Source of the DNA: Chlorophyllum brunneum
Taxonomy: Eukaryota > Basidiomycota > Agaricomycetes > Agaricales > Agaricaceae
DNA: 64,000 nucleotides
Direction: 5' to 3'
Assembly (NCBI GenBank): GCA_963576785.1
Contig: OY756142.1
Location: 2,232,001 to 2,296,000, forward strand
The notes beneath the pieces were generated by a model. It was not told where the DNA came from, did not search any database, and saw only the letters and a program-made list of their open reading frames with translations. Below are positions 12,053 to 23,173 of the stretch, piece after piece (the first letter of the stretch is position 1; each line of letters starts with the position of its first letter). The translations under genes and the position numbers were made by a program.

Positions 12053-13868
12053 ATGGTGGCCCCAACGTCCAACTCCTCTCGTGTAATTCTTGAAAACCGT
12101 CTTAATTTTGATGTCACTCCCCCTAAGAAACGGATAACTTTTCTTCCAACCCCGCCCAAAGAAACTCCAGCCTCTCGCAAACGTCCGGCCGGGAAACATA
12201 TTCAGGAGAATGAACAGAAGCGATCGAAAATGTGGAAACCTGTGGATGAGGCTGTAGAGGATGAGACGGAGGAAGAGGACCCAGCCCTGTTTGAAGAGAG
12301 CGATGAAGACGAACCCCCAGAATATTCTCGGGCGCGTCGGCGGACTGTACTCCACGCTCGGTCTGTGCTTACATCTGCATCGGCTCATTCATACAAGAGA
12401 GTACATGGTACATTTCTTCCTTCCGCGATCTCCGCGAATTTTCATATCACTTTATCAGTTCCAACTCGACCCATTCTGCAGTCATTTGTCTCTTCGCTCA
12501 AAAGCGACATCTATGCCTGCCAGTCGTTGAATTCCAATTCATTTTTAACCCCACCATATACCTGTGCCTACTCCCATGGTACGTCACTCTTCTCGTCCTG
12601 GAGAGGAATCTGAACACTGAATTTCCTTCAGCTGCGAAATCTAGCGGATTACCTTTACTCGCCGTTGCGACAGAAGAAGGCACGGTTCAAGTCATGAATA
12701 CTTCAAGGCGGAGACCTTGGGATGCCGGTAAAAACGCCCACTTCTCTCAGCTACCTATACTCAGCTACCTATGGTAGAGCCGACACGCAACGTTCTTCAG
12801 CCTCACGCCAATGGCATCTTTGACATCAAATGGGACAGGACGGATACAAGGATCGTGACTTGCTCCGGTGACCATTCCTCACGCATAATCTCTGTCGAGA
12901 GGAACGTCACAACTCATGTTCTCCACGGCCATACGAGCACTGTCAAGACAGTGGCCTGGGACCCATTAAATGACGCTCTACTAGCCACCGGCGGAAGGGA
13001 TGGTGCAATTTGCTTATGGGACCTACGGATCAACGCGCGCAAATCTGTAGAGGCCGCTTTTGTCTTGAGTCCCGTAGCCGTGATTTCGGAAGCACACGAA
13101 GATCCCACAAAGCCCAAGATTAGGAAGAGCAAGAAGTACGTGCCGAGACCAAAGACGGTGACCGGCTTAATCTACCCTGAAGGAGAACCATATGGGCTTG
13201 TCAGCAGCGGCGCCTTTGACGGGTAAAGATGATCATCTCCAACTCGTTGAAACCAAAGCTGATGCAGATCCAGGATACTACGGTTTTGGGACCTGCGCAA
13301 AACCGAAACCCCTCGGAAATCCCGTTCCGTGATAACCAGACCACCCCCAGCACTGTACTCATCACCCATAGATCCCACGACCTTCAACAGAACCAAGCGA
13401 CCCAGAGGTATCATCAGTCTGTCCCAGGGATGTGGTCCGACTGCGGGTCTCATATTTGCCATGGCTCAGGATTCGAGGATTCATACATATGCACTGCCGA
13501 CATTAACTGGCCAGGCGATCGATTTTGCTGACTGTGCTTTGCAAGCCACCTCCTTTTACGTTGGTCTGGCACTTTCACCATGCGGTAATTGGCTTGCTTG
13601 TGGCGCAAGTAGTCCAAAGTCCAGCAGCTTCCTTTTCGAAGTCACTGGAGCAGGAAAACCATGGTCCGCAGAAGTACAGCGAGCCGTGGAGCTGCAAGGG
13701 CGGCAAGGAGAGGTAGGCGCTGTGGACTGGGCGGATGGGTCTTTAGCCACTTGTGCAGATGATGGCACTGTCCGTGTGTGGAGACCTGATATTGAAGCGT
13801 ATCGGCAATGTCAGGAAAACTCTGATGCGGCACAATGGGATTGGTGCTGGTCAAAACCGGTCGCATGA
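12053..13868 (+). CDS. WD40 protein, Cdt2/DTL-like CRL4 substrate receptor
   Basis: Exons 12053-12407, 12459-12578, 12632-12727, 12778-13222 and 13268-13868 give 538 residues. A basic, Pro/Ser-rich N-terminus with an acidic patch (EDETEEEDPALFEESDEDE) precedes a WD40 propeller. Clear blades read NGIFDIKWDRTDTRIVTCSG, STVKTVAWDPLNDALLATGG with DGAICLWDLR, LRFWDLRK and GAVDWADGSLATCADDGTVR. The GGRDG-x-I-x-x-WD blade and the WDLR (DxR box type) motifs fit Cdt2/DTL, the Ddb1-Cul4 receptor that destroys Cdt1 and other PCNA-bound proteins in S phase. Other DCAF-type WD40 proteins remain possible. MCB and CRE boxes lie just upstream. It converges with the Arl1 gene. Confidence 0.75.
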
Positions 13869-14081
13869 CCATAATATCCCTTGTCATAATGTCGTATAGC
13901 GCCATTGTTAGCTGCAATGTCGGACTGACTAATCTAAATTTCGAAATAATCTTCAAGTCCTGGACCTCGACTAGCTCGTCTTTGCCATGCAAAATGAGTA
14001 GATTACAAGATACGGTATATCAGTGTGAATGATATCAAATGGCGGACTCGAAGGATCAGCAAACAGATGGGGTGGTTTCAG

Positions 14082-14987
14082 TTACTTCTGCTGAATCGCA
14101 TTCACGAGCCTTCGAGAACCATGAGTTTGTGCAACCCAGATGAACTTATTCGAGACGTACCAATCAAGGCCTTCTTCAAGTCCTTCACCCTTTGTCGCCG
14201 AACTACCTCTAACACTCCATGGTCGTGACTTTTCTCCACCAGCGAGCCCAAGCTGTTCGCTGATATCCTCCGGTTTCAACGCGCCCTCAATATCCTGTTT
14301 ATTGCAAAAGACGAGAAGAGGAACCCCCTTGAGCTCTTCTTCCGAAAGCATCGTTAGCAGTTCTGTCCGTGAGGTTCCAAGGCGTGAATGGTCGGATGAA
14401 TCAATGACATAGATAATTGCCGATGTGTTTGGGAAGTAGCATCGCCAGTATGGTCTACAGAGAGAACATGAGATAAATTCTCGGAAACAGAAGACAAGAA
14501 AACTGTACCGGATACTTGACTGTCCCCCCAAGTCCCATACTTGGAATTTAATGTTCTTGTACTGGAGGAATGGTGTCAACGCCAACAAGTCCTGGAACCC
14601 AGAGGATGAAGCTCACCTGAACTGTCTCTACATTGAATCCAATTGCTGTTGAAAGCGTTGTTAATACTGCTATGGTTCCACTGGGGAAGCTGGGACGGTC
14701 TTACTGGGGATTGTCGACACGACCTCGCCAATCTGGGTTATGGGAAGGATTAGTCAGAAAATTTTGGGGATAAGCTACAACTCACCTGCAGTCGATACAG
14801 AATAGTGGTCTACAAAAACGGAACGTTCGACCACTTTCAGTCAAGAATAGGCGTTACGTAGACGTCCGGGTAACATTACCTTTCCGGCAGAGTCCAAACC
14901 CAACATCAAGATCCGCACGTCCTGGTCTTTGCTCCATCGAACCAGCGATGCCAGTGAGGTGAATAGAGTAGATATTGAGAGGCCCAT
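14082..14987 (-). CDS. ARL1: ARF-like small GTPase Arl1
   Basis: Golgi small GTPase that recruits GRIP-domain golgins. Seven exons (14987-14880, 14809-14786, 14732-14705, 14645-14617, 14561-14509, 14454-14161, 14109-14082) sum to 564 bases, 187 residues. Gly2 (MGLSIS) fits N-myristoylation. The nucleotide-binding motifs are complete: P-loop GLDSAGKTT, switch region IPTIGFNVETVQ, WDLGGQSSIRPYWRCYF, FCNKQD and SSATKGEG. RPYWRCYF and FQVWDLGGQ are typical of Arl1 rather than Arf. Four consecutive internal exons are just 24-53 bases long. The gene is head to head with the WKF-domain gene, start codons 178 bases apart. Confidence 0.92.
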
Positions 14988-15165
14988 GAGCAGTAGCAGA
15001 GGCCAAAGAAGAAGGAAATTGAGGTAGAAGGTGACTGGAATGTGGAAAGAGACAAAATATTGGGTGACCGGGTGGGCGAGCGACCAGCCACGTGCTTGGA
15101 TTTCAGGGTCGTCTGAATATAGTTCCTCGTTTTCGCAATTGCATTATCTTGGTGGTACGAACGCC

Positions 15166-16214
15166 ATGATTGAAGGTAAGGAGTTGCGCGTGATGAAAGA
15201 CAAGAGTAAGAAGGATAAGAAGGATAAGAAGAAATCGCTGCAGGAGGGAGGTGGATCTGCCAAGGAACTGGAGGGGACCAATGAACTGGAGGGGCGTCGG
15301 ACAGAGAAGAGAAAGAAGAAACATGGGAATAGCATGCAAAAAAGCAGCATGGAAGAAGATGATACTCCTGACCAGGGATCTGGAGCTTTGTTGAATGACA
15401 GGGGGAAAAAGCGGAAGAGGGGGGTTGAAGAAATTTTAGCAGAGCCTGACACTAGCTCCCAGCCAACGAGGAAAACAAAGAAGACACGACGGGCGGATAG
15501 CCAGGAGCACAGAGAAGTGAAAGACATAGGACCGCGATCGGTCGGTAAGGCTGGCCAGAAAAAGAAAAAAGACAAAATACTTGAATCCGACGAGTCTGGC
15601 GGGAAATTAGAGAAGAAACACAAGAACAAGACAGGATTCCTCGATCCCGAGCAAGACAACGAGACCGGGCTGTCCGACCAAGCCAGGAAAGGTGTGCTCG
15701 TTACCCATACTTCGGCTCTACGTTAATACGTTAATAATTATTGTAATCAGCACTCTCGTACGCCTTCTCCCAATTCCACGGTCCAAGTCATTGGAAATTC
15801 AACAAAGCCAGACAAAACTGGTTGGTTCGCAATTTATGGAATGCCCAGTCTGTAAGCTGTTTTGCATTCTAGCATGTCGAACTAACCTGACGGAAGATTC
15901 GTTAGATACCCGAAAAGTATGAAGATCTCGTGGTGAAATATCTTTCCGCTGTTCAGGGCAACACACGTGAGGTAAGTGTATTTTCTTGGGCTTTATTTCA
16001 CCTCTTAACTTGGTGGTAGAACCTCGTCAAATCCTGCAAGGAGATTCATGACGAGATTAAAGGCGCCTCGGGAGAAGTCTCCGACGAAAACCAAGAGGGA
16101 TCTGGTGGAATTCTTGTCAATGCACTCCCTCCACCCAAAACCAATCTCCACGATCGAAAACGGGCTCGAGCACGGGCACTCCTGCAAGCGCTAGTCCCCG
16201 AATTATATTTGTAA
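15166..16214 (+). CDS. WKF-domain protein (C7orf50-like, probably nucleolar)
   Basis: Exons 15166-15691, 15751-15851, 15906-15971 and 16020-16214 give 295 residues. The first 175 are a very Lys-rich disordered region (KKDKKDKKKS, RKKKHG, GKKRKRG, KTKKTRR) with multiple nuclear or nucleolar signals. The C-terminal third carries the hallmark SHWKFNKARQNWLVRNLW, then IPEKYEDLVVKYLSAVQGNT and a basic RKRARARALLQAL tail. The WKF domain is found in human C7orf50 and fungal homologues associated with ribosome biogenesis; the exact role is unknown. The ATG at 15166 has a good context (acgccATGa); ATGs at 15040 and 15193 are alternatives. It shares a divergent promoter region with ARL1. Confidence 0.8.
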
Positions 16215-16573
16215 TCTGCGTCATTTACGCATTCTCACCGAACTTAAATTCACCCCTTGCTTTGTTCCACTGGAAGCCATCGATCATGCCAACGAACGAT
16301 TTGACGCAGCACCTTCCGGGTAATGTGTCGTCCATGGCACAGGTGATTACAAGATCAGAGAGGGTAGTTCGGTACACTCTTGGACTTGATCATGGCAGCG
16401 TTACAAAATGGGTGGCTTTACACAGTGCAGAGTTAGTTCACGATACTCAACAGATTAAGCGAATTTTTGATTACAGTAATAACACAAATGCAATGCTCCA
16501 TAGAAACACACTCAATAATATCAAAGCTTGATAGAGATCCAGTAAATGTGTCAGAAAACCAAGATATCCAACA

Positions 16574-18133
16574 TCATGACGGGGTTGAGGATACAGCGAC
16601 CCTCTCATATTCTTTTTCTAGTTCTTTCACCAGAAGCTCGTTGACTGCGACGTGGTTGTCCAGGTATACTGTATAACCACAGGTCAGTCATACGGAACCA
16701 ATTGGAAACCGGGGAAAACTGAAAACTGACCATGGTGTCCAGCATTCCCGACAAGATACATCTTTCCTTGACCGTTGCCTGCTTGGCGAAGTTTCTCAAC
16801 GCTTTGTACGCCTCCTTTGGGGTCCATCCAATCATGATCACCGTCTGTCAGAGAGGAGTGTGAAATGGGATACCGTCCTATGGAGTGTATAGTAACGGAA
16901 ACTCACAGACGAAAGTGACGGGAATCTTCAACTGGTCTATACGGTCGACAATCGGTATGTGCGCGTGGGCACCGGGCGCAAGAATATGGGCTAATGGGGA
17001 TGGGCACTGTCAACGAATATCGCAAGGGTAGGATGTGTTGACTACACACATATGCAATATTCGCCAGAGCCTCTCGCAAGGGTAATGTTCATGATATAGT
17101 CATGCATATCCCTTGTTTCCTCATCGGAGAGTCCAGAGAAGCGACGCGCCGAATACTAGGTAGCCGGTGGGTCAGTAACAATCGACGCAGCGAATCAGAA
17201 ATGTCAAGACACCTTTCCAATAAGCATAGGCCCCCAAAACACGGTTGCCCTGATCACCTGGAAAGGACTCCATCCTTCCTCCCAGAGATAAGTGAAGAGC
17301 CTCCTAGCCCGACTTTCCTGGCGCTTATTCTCCCGTTGCTCCTCTCGGATTTCCTCGACTTGTTTCTTGGTCGCACTCTCAAAGGTTGACTTGGTGGTCT
17401 TCCGATCACCGCTAACTGTAGGGGCACCTGCACCCTCATCGGTTAGCTCCCTAGACAGCTGCGTGAAATTGGGGCCTCGGGGAACACCAGCCGGGGAAAG
17501 GAGGATTAGTCGACTAACCCGATCGGGGTATCGTAGGGCATAGACGACGCTGAAGTAGGCACCAAGTGAGTGTCCAACGAGGGTCATCTTTTGAAGGCCC
17601 ATCTTTGTCCGCCATTCCTCGAGACCTTCAACGAAAAAAGACTCGGCCTCGTGGACACGGCCCGGAATGTCATCACGACGTGCTCGTATTGAGAAAGGGA
17701 CACGCGCGGAGCGACCCATTCCCAGCCAGTCCATTGCATAGACAGAGGCGGCTCTCTTTCCTGCCCAGTCTGCAAGGGCAGGTAGATTGCGGAAATAGAA
17801 ACCAAGGCCTGCACCATAGCCGTGGAGAAGGACAGTCGGTGTTGGAGTGACTGGGGTAGGCGAGGGTATGGTTGGCGTTATCGAGACGGTGTTAATGTAC
17901 TGCTTGGGGGTGTCTAGGTGGACTCGGGTGCTGGTTGCGATGACGGGCAGCGAGGTGGATGTGGCAGCGGACGGCGAGAAGAAGGGGAGTCGTCTGAGGA
18001 GGCGTTCTTCGCTGATTGCGGCCTGTTTTTCACCAACGGACCACCAAGACTTGACGCTAGAGACGAAGGCACTGGGAATGGCTCTTGCCGGGGGGAGTGT
18101 GTCGACTGCAGCCATGGGTCTGTACAATGTCAT
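16574..18133 (-). CDS. Alpha/beta hydrolase of the ABHD4/ABHD5 (CGI-58, Ict1, Cld1) type
   Basis: Exons 18133-17213, 17155-17050, 16990-16907, 16844-16731 and 16668-16574 give 439 residues. Seen: oxyanion-hole region [14 protein letters not shown], the MDWLGMGRS loop, nucleophile elbow LVGHSLGAY, lid region rich in Glu/Lys, [13 protein letters not shown] with the acid, and a C-terminal GHHVYLDN with the catalytic His. GHHVYLD also fits the H-x4-D acyltransferase-type motif of this subfamily. Members act on phospholipids or cardiolipin, or regulate lipid droplet lipases; the substrate here cannot be told. An alternative start lies at 18115. It is head to head with CWC21, start codons 137 bases apart. 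Confidence 0.85.
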
Positions 18134-18270
18134 GGCGAACAGCCCACCAGCGACTAATTATACACCCTCACCTCGGCCGGCACCTCCGCGTCATCTGCAC
18201 AGCCACCCTGCCTCAATCATCAACTACCATAACCACACACGTGACCCGCCCATTCTTTCCACAAACCGCC

Positions 18271-19502
18271 ATGTACAACGGCATCGGCCTCACAACTCCC
18301 CGTGGCAGCGGCACAAACGGCTACGTCGTACGCAACGTCTCGGCGTTGCGCTCCTATCAATCACCCCAGGACAGACAGGCCGCATGGGATGCTGCGCCGC
18401 CAAAACACAGAGAACCAGACCAGGCTATCCTCGAACATGAGCGAAAGCGCAAGGTCGAAGTGAAATGCCTCGAGCTCCAGCTCGAACTGGAAGAAAAAGG
18501 GTGGGTTGCATGTTACCTCTACATGTTGCGGATCCTTATCTTCTGCACGATAGCATTGACGAAGCGGATATTGAAGAGCAAGTTTCTGCACTTCGCAGCA
18601 AACTCCTCACGTCGCTCCCTCAATCCTCCGCCAAAAAGCCAACGGATACACATGCCATGGCTGCAGCAAAGAAAGAAGAACTCACAAAAATGGCGCGTGC
18701 TCTTGGAACACGGATGGATTACCAGGAGGGCGAGGCATTCGATCGTGAAAAGCAAGAAGAGCTTCGTCTTAAGCGCCTTGCCGAACGTGAGGAACGCGAC
18801 AGGAAGAGGGAAGAAGACCGTGCACGTATGGCCGCCCAAAAGGCCAAGTGGGAAGAGGAAAAGCAGGAACGTGACCGTTTGAGGAGAAGAGAAGAGGATC
18901 GTATGAGGAGGGAACGAGAGCAAGGCATCGACCGACGCAGAAGCGATAGGGATAGAGAATTTATGCCGCCCCCACCCCCACCTGGAAGACGAGGTATCCG
19001 AGATCGGTTCAGCAGACGGAGTCCGAGCCCCCGCCGCGGCCGTTCACCTTCTCGCTCACCACCTCGCCACGATTTTGCTCGTTCGGGTAGTCCAGGTCCT
19101 TCATCCCGTCGCAGACGTTCTCCACCTCCGCCTCGTGATCGTTCTTTATCCCCGCGTCGGCCTCCTCCCTCTCCACCCCGTCGTAGAAGATATAGTCCGC
19201 CTCGTCGGACTGGAAGATACGACTCTCGGTCTGCTTCACCTCAGCGCGCAGACAGCCGCTCACCCTCACCCCCTCCCCGTAGAAGAGGCTCCCCACCACA
19301 CGGCCCCAGAGACCCCCGCTCCTTTTCTCCCCGTGGACGAAGTGACACCCCAGCGTCACGCGATGACTCACGTTCGCCATCGCGGTCACCACCTCGCAGG
19401 AACAAAGACGTTTCTCCGGTGTCATCTCGTGGACGGTCAAGATCAGTTGCTTCAACCGGTTCATCTATGTCCGTGAGTGATCGGAGCAGGAGTGGGGACT
19501 GA
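18271..19502 (+). CDS. CWC21: Pre-mRNA splicing factor Cwc21 (SRRM2-like)
   Basis: Two exons, 18271-18500 and 18554-19502, give 392 residues. The N-terminus [19 protein letters not shown] is the signature of Cwc21 and SRRM2, which binds Prp8 in the catalytic spliceosome. The cwf21 helix region ([36 protein letters not shown]) follows. The remainder is a highly charged Arg/Glu helix and then a long RS/SP-rich tail (SRSPPR and RRRSPSP repeats) to the stop, much longer than the short yeast protein and closer to the animal layout. Such RS tails concentrate in nuclear speckles. Confidence 0.93.
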
Positions 19503-20334
19503 GAAAACATGAAGACCTATGAGAGCGTTGCTTTCATTCGTCAGCGCAATTACATACTCTGTCATTCTGAATATGCTATTTTCGTGTATAGGTCCAAAAT
19601 CTAAAGATCGAATTTTACCTCCAGACCAGCCTACCACACCCCATTGCTGTGCACAATCATCTTGGCGAGACATGTATCAGCAGCTCATGATCTCGAAGAC
19701 AACATCTGCTGTTCATAGTTGATCGAAGTGATGCTGGTTGGGCACCCGCCTCAACCCCCACTGCGTGCTGTGCATATCCAATATGGCCGCACACTCCCCC
19801 GGCATTTTGTTCTGAAGTGCACTAAAATTGTCTGCACAGACATGCCCTAAACTACAAAGCGGCATATTCCAGAGCGAAAACTTCGTGTCGGCCATCGTGG
19901 ATACAGACCTGAGCCACCTGCTCTTCATGGATCCCCGACGCGCGAGAAAACTAGGGGATCCATGAGAAAACTATGTACTTCGATCTTTTGACAGTGATTA
20001 GTGTGCTATTGTTGAATCCCTTGGATCGAAGCATTTCGCCCGTCTGGGTACCCTTGGAGACTTAAACGCTCAGAAATCCTATTAAGGGGAGGGAACATTG
20101 TCAGTGCATCCCTTCGACCTCGCACTTATATGTTAACTTCTTTTCTTTCCGACGCCGGTCGACGGATGGATACACAATCTGCATATACCTTCGTAGAGGG
20201 TCAACACGCCAGGTGAGCCCCTCTCGGTGAATTCATGACTGGCAGTCTGCTGAACGTATGTCAGCCTGCTGAATGGCCCTATGGTATGTTACACCCTTGC
20301 AGCCGGTTTTCTTGCCTAAAGATTTGGCTATTAG
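19503..20334. other. Intergenic stretch, about 830 bases
   Basis: No conserved coding frame was found. A short frame at 20166 (MDTQSAYTFVEGQHA) followed by a GT donor may be the missing first exon of the DUF6534 gene that begins at 20335, but the join was not resolved. Nothing else is recognised. Confidence 0.4.
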
Positions 20335-21663
20335 CTATTTGGCTACCTATCTGACGCTCTGCTGTTTGGAGTGTTGTCTGTTCAGACATGTAAGTCTAGG
20401 AAGCCACCCACTTTGACTTTTCCTAAGAATTCTACCAAAGATATTTACTTCCTTGCCTTTCCGAGAGACGCTCCGATGCTGAAGTCCGTCGTCTATGGCA
20501 CCTACACCGTCGGGCTTGCTCAAACAATCTTCGCGATGATTGATGCCTATATTCTAGCCTGTATCGGTCCCAACAATGGTGATACAATTTACTATACACC
20601 GGGAGATTTCGGCTGAATTGGCTCAACATCACCTTTTCCAACTTGGTGCGTGTGCTTTTTAAGTTGACCGCCAGCTTGACGTCAATATTTAATCCGATAA
20701 TGGATTGTAGTGACATTTGTTGTGCAGTGGTTGTATGCATATCGCATTTATATTCTTTGCCGGAAAATGATATTGGCAGGGTCTATTCTTTGCGTGAGTT
20801 CCCTCATTATCGATTACCCGTAGCAAAAGCCCCGATACTAGCTCCCCGTAGCTATCTTCACTACAGCTCGTCATCGGCGGATGGGGTTCCATAACCTTGA
20901 TACATATGGCTTCAGCACCTCAATTTGAATGGTCGGAAATTATTGCAACAGATGCCGGGTACGACGTTAATGTACTGGTGAGTGGGATAGACTTTCACCC
21001 TCATGCGCTTACTGAAACACGTCCATGAAGGCGTGGGGGGTCATTCATGTTGTTTGCAATTCACTGATCGCTTTGTGTATGACACATCCGGTATGCTTAC
21101 CTTACAAGCGGTATGGGTATGTGCGTTTCTGATACACGACTGGGCAGCGCGTATTGGGCCGTCAGGGCAAAGCCGCAAGGCAAAGTCATTTAATAAGAGT
21201 AATACAATTCGTCGTCAAGACAGGCTTGCTCACAAGTAAGTATTCAAACAGCTCTGAACGAAATTACCGTTGATCAAGGTTCTTAGCTATTGCTACGGTC
21301 TTCTACACTGTAGTCTCGATTGAACGCAACACCTCGCTGTACATGCTGTCCGGTCTTTCGCTCGGCAAACTGTATAGCATCTCGATGATGGTCATGGTCA
21401 ACAACCGTCTTACGATCAAAGATGGCCGCGTCCTTGGAGATCCCTCGACCCTGGATGTACCAGCCGAGTTTTGTATCGTGAGAAGTCCAAAGAGATTGAA
21501 ATCAGCTGAAAGTGGTCTCGAAGCCGGGATAAATTTAGAGCGGAAGCTGGAGGACGAGTCATATGCATATGGCGAGGAGCGAAGCTCTCTCGATTCGGAG
21601 AAGATTGTGCTGGGTGCGGAGGATCTCGTTTTAAACGCCAACGCCAAGTCGCGACGGGGCTGA
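20335..21663 (+). CDS. DUF6534 seven-helix membrane protein, probable reading-frame break
   Basis: Family exons in order: LFGYLSDALLFGVLSVQT, then IYFLAFPRDAPMLKSVVYGT, WLYAYRIYILCRK, LVIGGWGSITLIHMASAP, AWGVIHVVCNSLIALCMTHP, LIRVIQFVVKTGLLT and SGLSLGKLYSISMMVMVNNR, ending with a charged tail to the stop at 21663. Lengths and junctions match family structure: first intron in phase 0, second splitting the Tyr after VQT. Around 20580-20620 the frame reaches a stop (DFG then TGA), whereas the next frame reads RFRLNWLNITFSNL, the expected next segment. A one-base change is the simplest cause. Function of the family is unknown. The first exon is unresolved, possibly at 20166. Confidence 0.65.
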
Positions 21664-22084
21664 GGCGAGGTCATGGACCTGGTAAACCTGTCTGTCTTTT
21701 CTCCGTCGATTACACTTCAAAAAGACAGCTGCCTTATTTTTTTGGCTGGGACAGTGTAGTAGCAGCTCTTAGATGTGAGCAATCTTTCTTGACAATGTTT
21801 CTATCCTGCCTAATTGTGGGTGAAGAGGGGCCTGATGAGGTACAGTGCCATGCATTCCAGTCATCATTAATGCATCGTATTTCCGGAACTCGCCACCTTC
21901 CCTGGGTGGTTTATGCTTCCCATGGGGCCCGTATGTCCACTTCCGATAAGTGTATATGTAGTCGGCATGGAGAACTAATCCAACACTTCTCATTTGTGAC
22001 ATCAAGGGATCAGATATACTCATCAACCTCTGATGAAATGATGGAATGCACTTTCGGTGAGTTTGTACTCTAACCCCCCCCCAG
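21664..22084. other. Spacer between two DUF6534 copies
   Basis: About 420 bases separating two same-strand DUF6534 copies. Open frames on either strand are short and show no family resemblance. It must hold the 3' signals of the first copy and the promoter, if any, of the second. Confidence 0.4.
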
Positions 22085-22850
22085 ATGACCCGTCCATCCG
22101 GCGGCCCGACCACTCGGGACGTTCAAGTCTTCAAAAAATATTCCACAACTACACCACTAGTACGTCACTTCCGTGAACCAGTCAGCCTCTAAACTAAACC
22201 CCGGACCTCCTTTCATACAGCTTTTAGGTTGCGTTATCGACCCGTTACCCCCGGAGATCTTGACCATGCAAACATATGAGGATCTTGTATGTTGTTAGCT
22301 GTCTGCAATTGGCGTAATCAACCTCCATTGAACCAGACATGTACTACTTAGGTTTTCCGAACGACAGAATTCTGCTCAGATTCTCCATTGGTTGGGTATA
22401 TATCGTTACTGTTACGCAGACAGGTTTTACTCTCCTGGGTTTGTACAATTTGGCGATCGCATTACGGTGCCCTGCTGGCTCGAGCGTCCCCCTGGCTTAT
22501 TTCCGGCTGTCAATCATAGCATCAAATGCAGCTGGTAAGCAGTACACATGAAACAGAATGCCAGCATAGCTGAATTCCTCCCAGTGGTATCGGTAGTACA
22601 ATGGCTGTATGCTTACGGAATATATCTTCTCTCCCTTGAGTACACTGTCAACCATTCGCTTCACCTTGCGCGCGGTTTCATTTCGGCTTCTCGTCGGCCT
22701 GCGATGCAATGGATTTTGTTAATAATGCCCATATGCGTGCTTTATGCTATTTGTATGAGGCTATATAGCGAATTCCCGCACTCTTTCCCGGTGAACAGCA
22801 CCCAGAACGATATAAAACCAGGACGAAGACAGCCAATATTTTCTCTCTGA
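22085..22850 (+). pseudogene. Truncated DUF6534 membrane protein gene
   Basis: The 5' two-thirds of a family member is present: MTRPSGGPTTRDVQ start, a phase-0 intron before LLGCVIDPLPPEILTMQT, then YYLGFPNDRILLRFSIGWVY, TVTQTGFTLLGLYNLAIA, YFRLSIIASNAA and VVSVVQWLYAYGIYLL. After about 22740 the frame holds only weak matches, and the C-terminal segments that all the other copies share (W...CD, ETG..T, LGK.Y..S) are missing before the next gene at 23174. It lies 420 bases after another copy on the same strand, so it looks like an incomplete tandem duplicate or a decayed one. Confidence 0.6.
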
Positions 22851-23173
22851 CCTTTCTTCTGAACCGCCTCACATTCACATTTATAGCAGCAGCATCACGT
22901 GTCCACCAAACGCACATATTCCAGGTTGAGGCACGCAGGGAGACGCTATCGTTGTTCAACGGGTTTTTGCGTAAGCTTCAATTGCTTATCTTGTCAGATA
23001 ATCTTCTTCGTTCATCCTGCTTCCTATTGGCCTCTTTCATGGGTCTGTGAGACTGTGACTCATTCTCCCCTACTTTAATTCAGGGTTGAGTGAATACAAG
23101 AAGCCCAAATTCAAGCCGTACCATATTTTTGTTCTGCCCTGCGAATTTAACAGGGTTCTTGACTTGTTCTACG
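22851..23173. other. Promoter-side spacer before the acetylornithine aminotransferase gene
   Basis: A 320-base stretch between the truncated DUF6534 copy and the aminotransferase start. It contains no recognisable continuation of the DUF6534 C-terminal exons, which supports truncation of that copy. No defined promoter box was recognised. Confidence 0.4.

Noticed and set aside
12014..12613. Upstream start for the Cdt2-like gene giving about 13 extra residues
   Set aside because: The frame before 12053 begins with a non-ATG codon and would overlap the presumed promoter; the ATG at 12053 is the first in frame.
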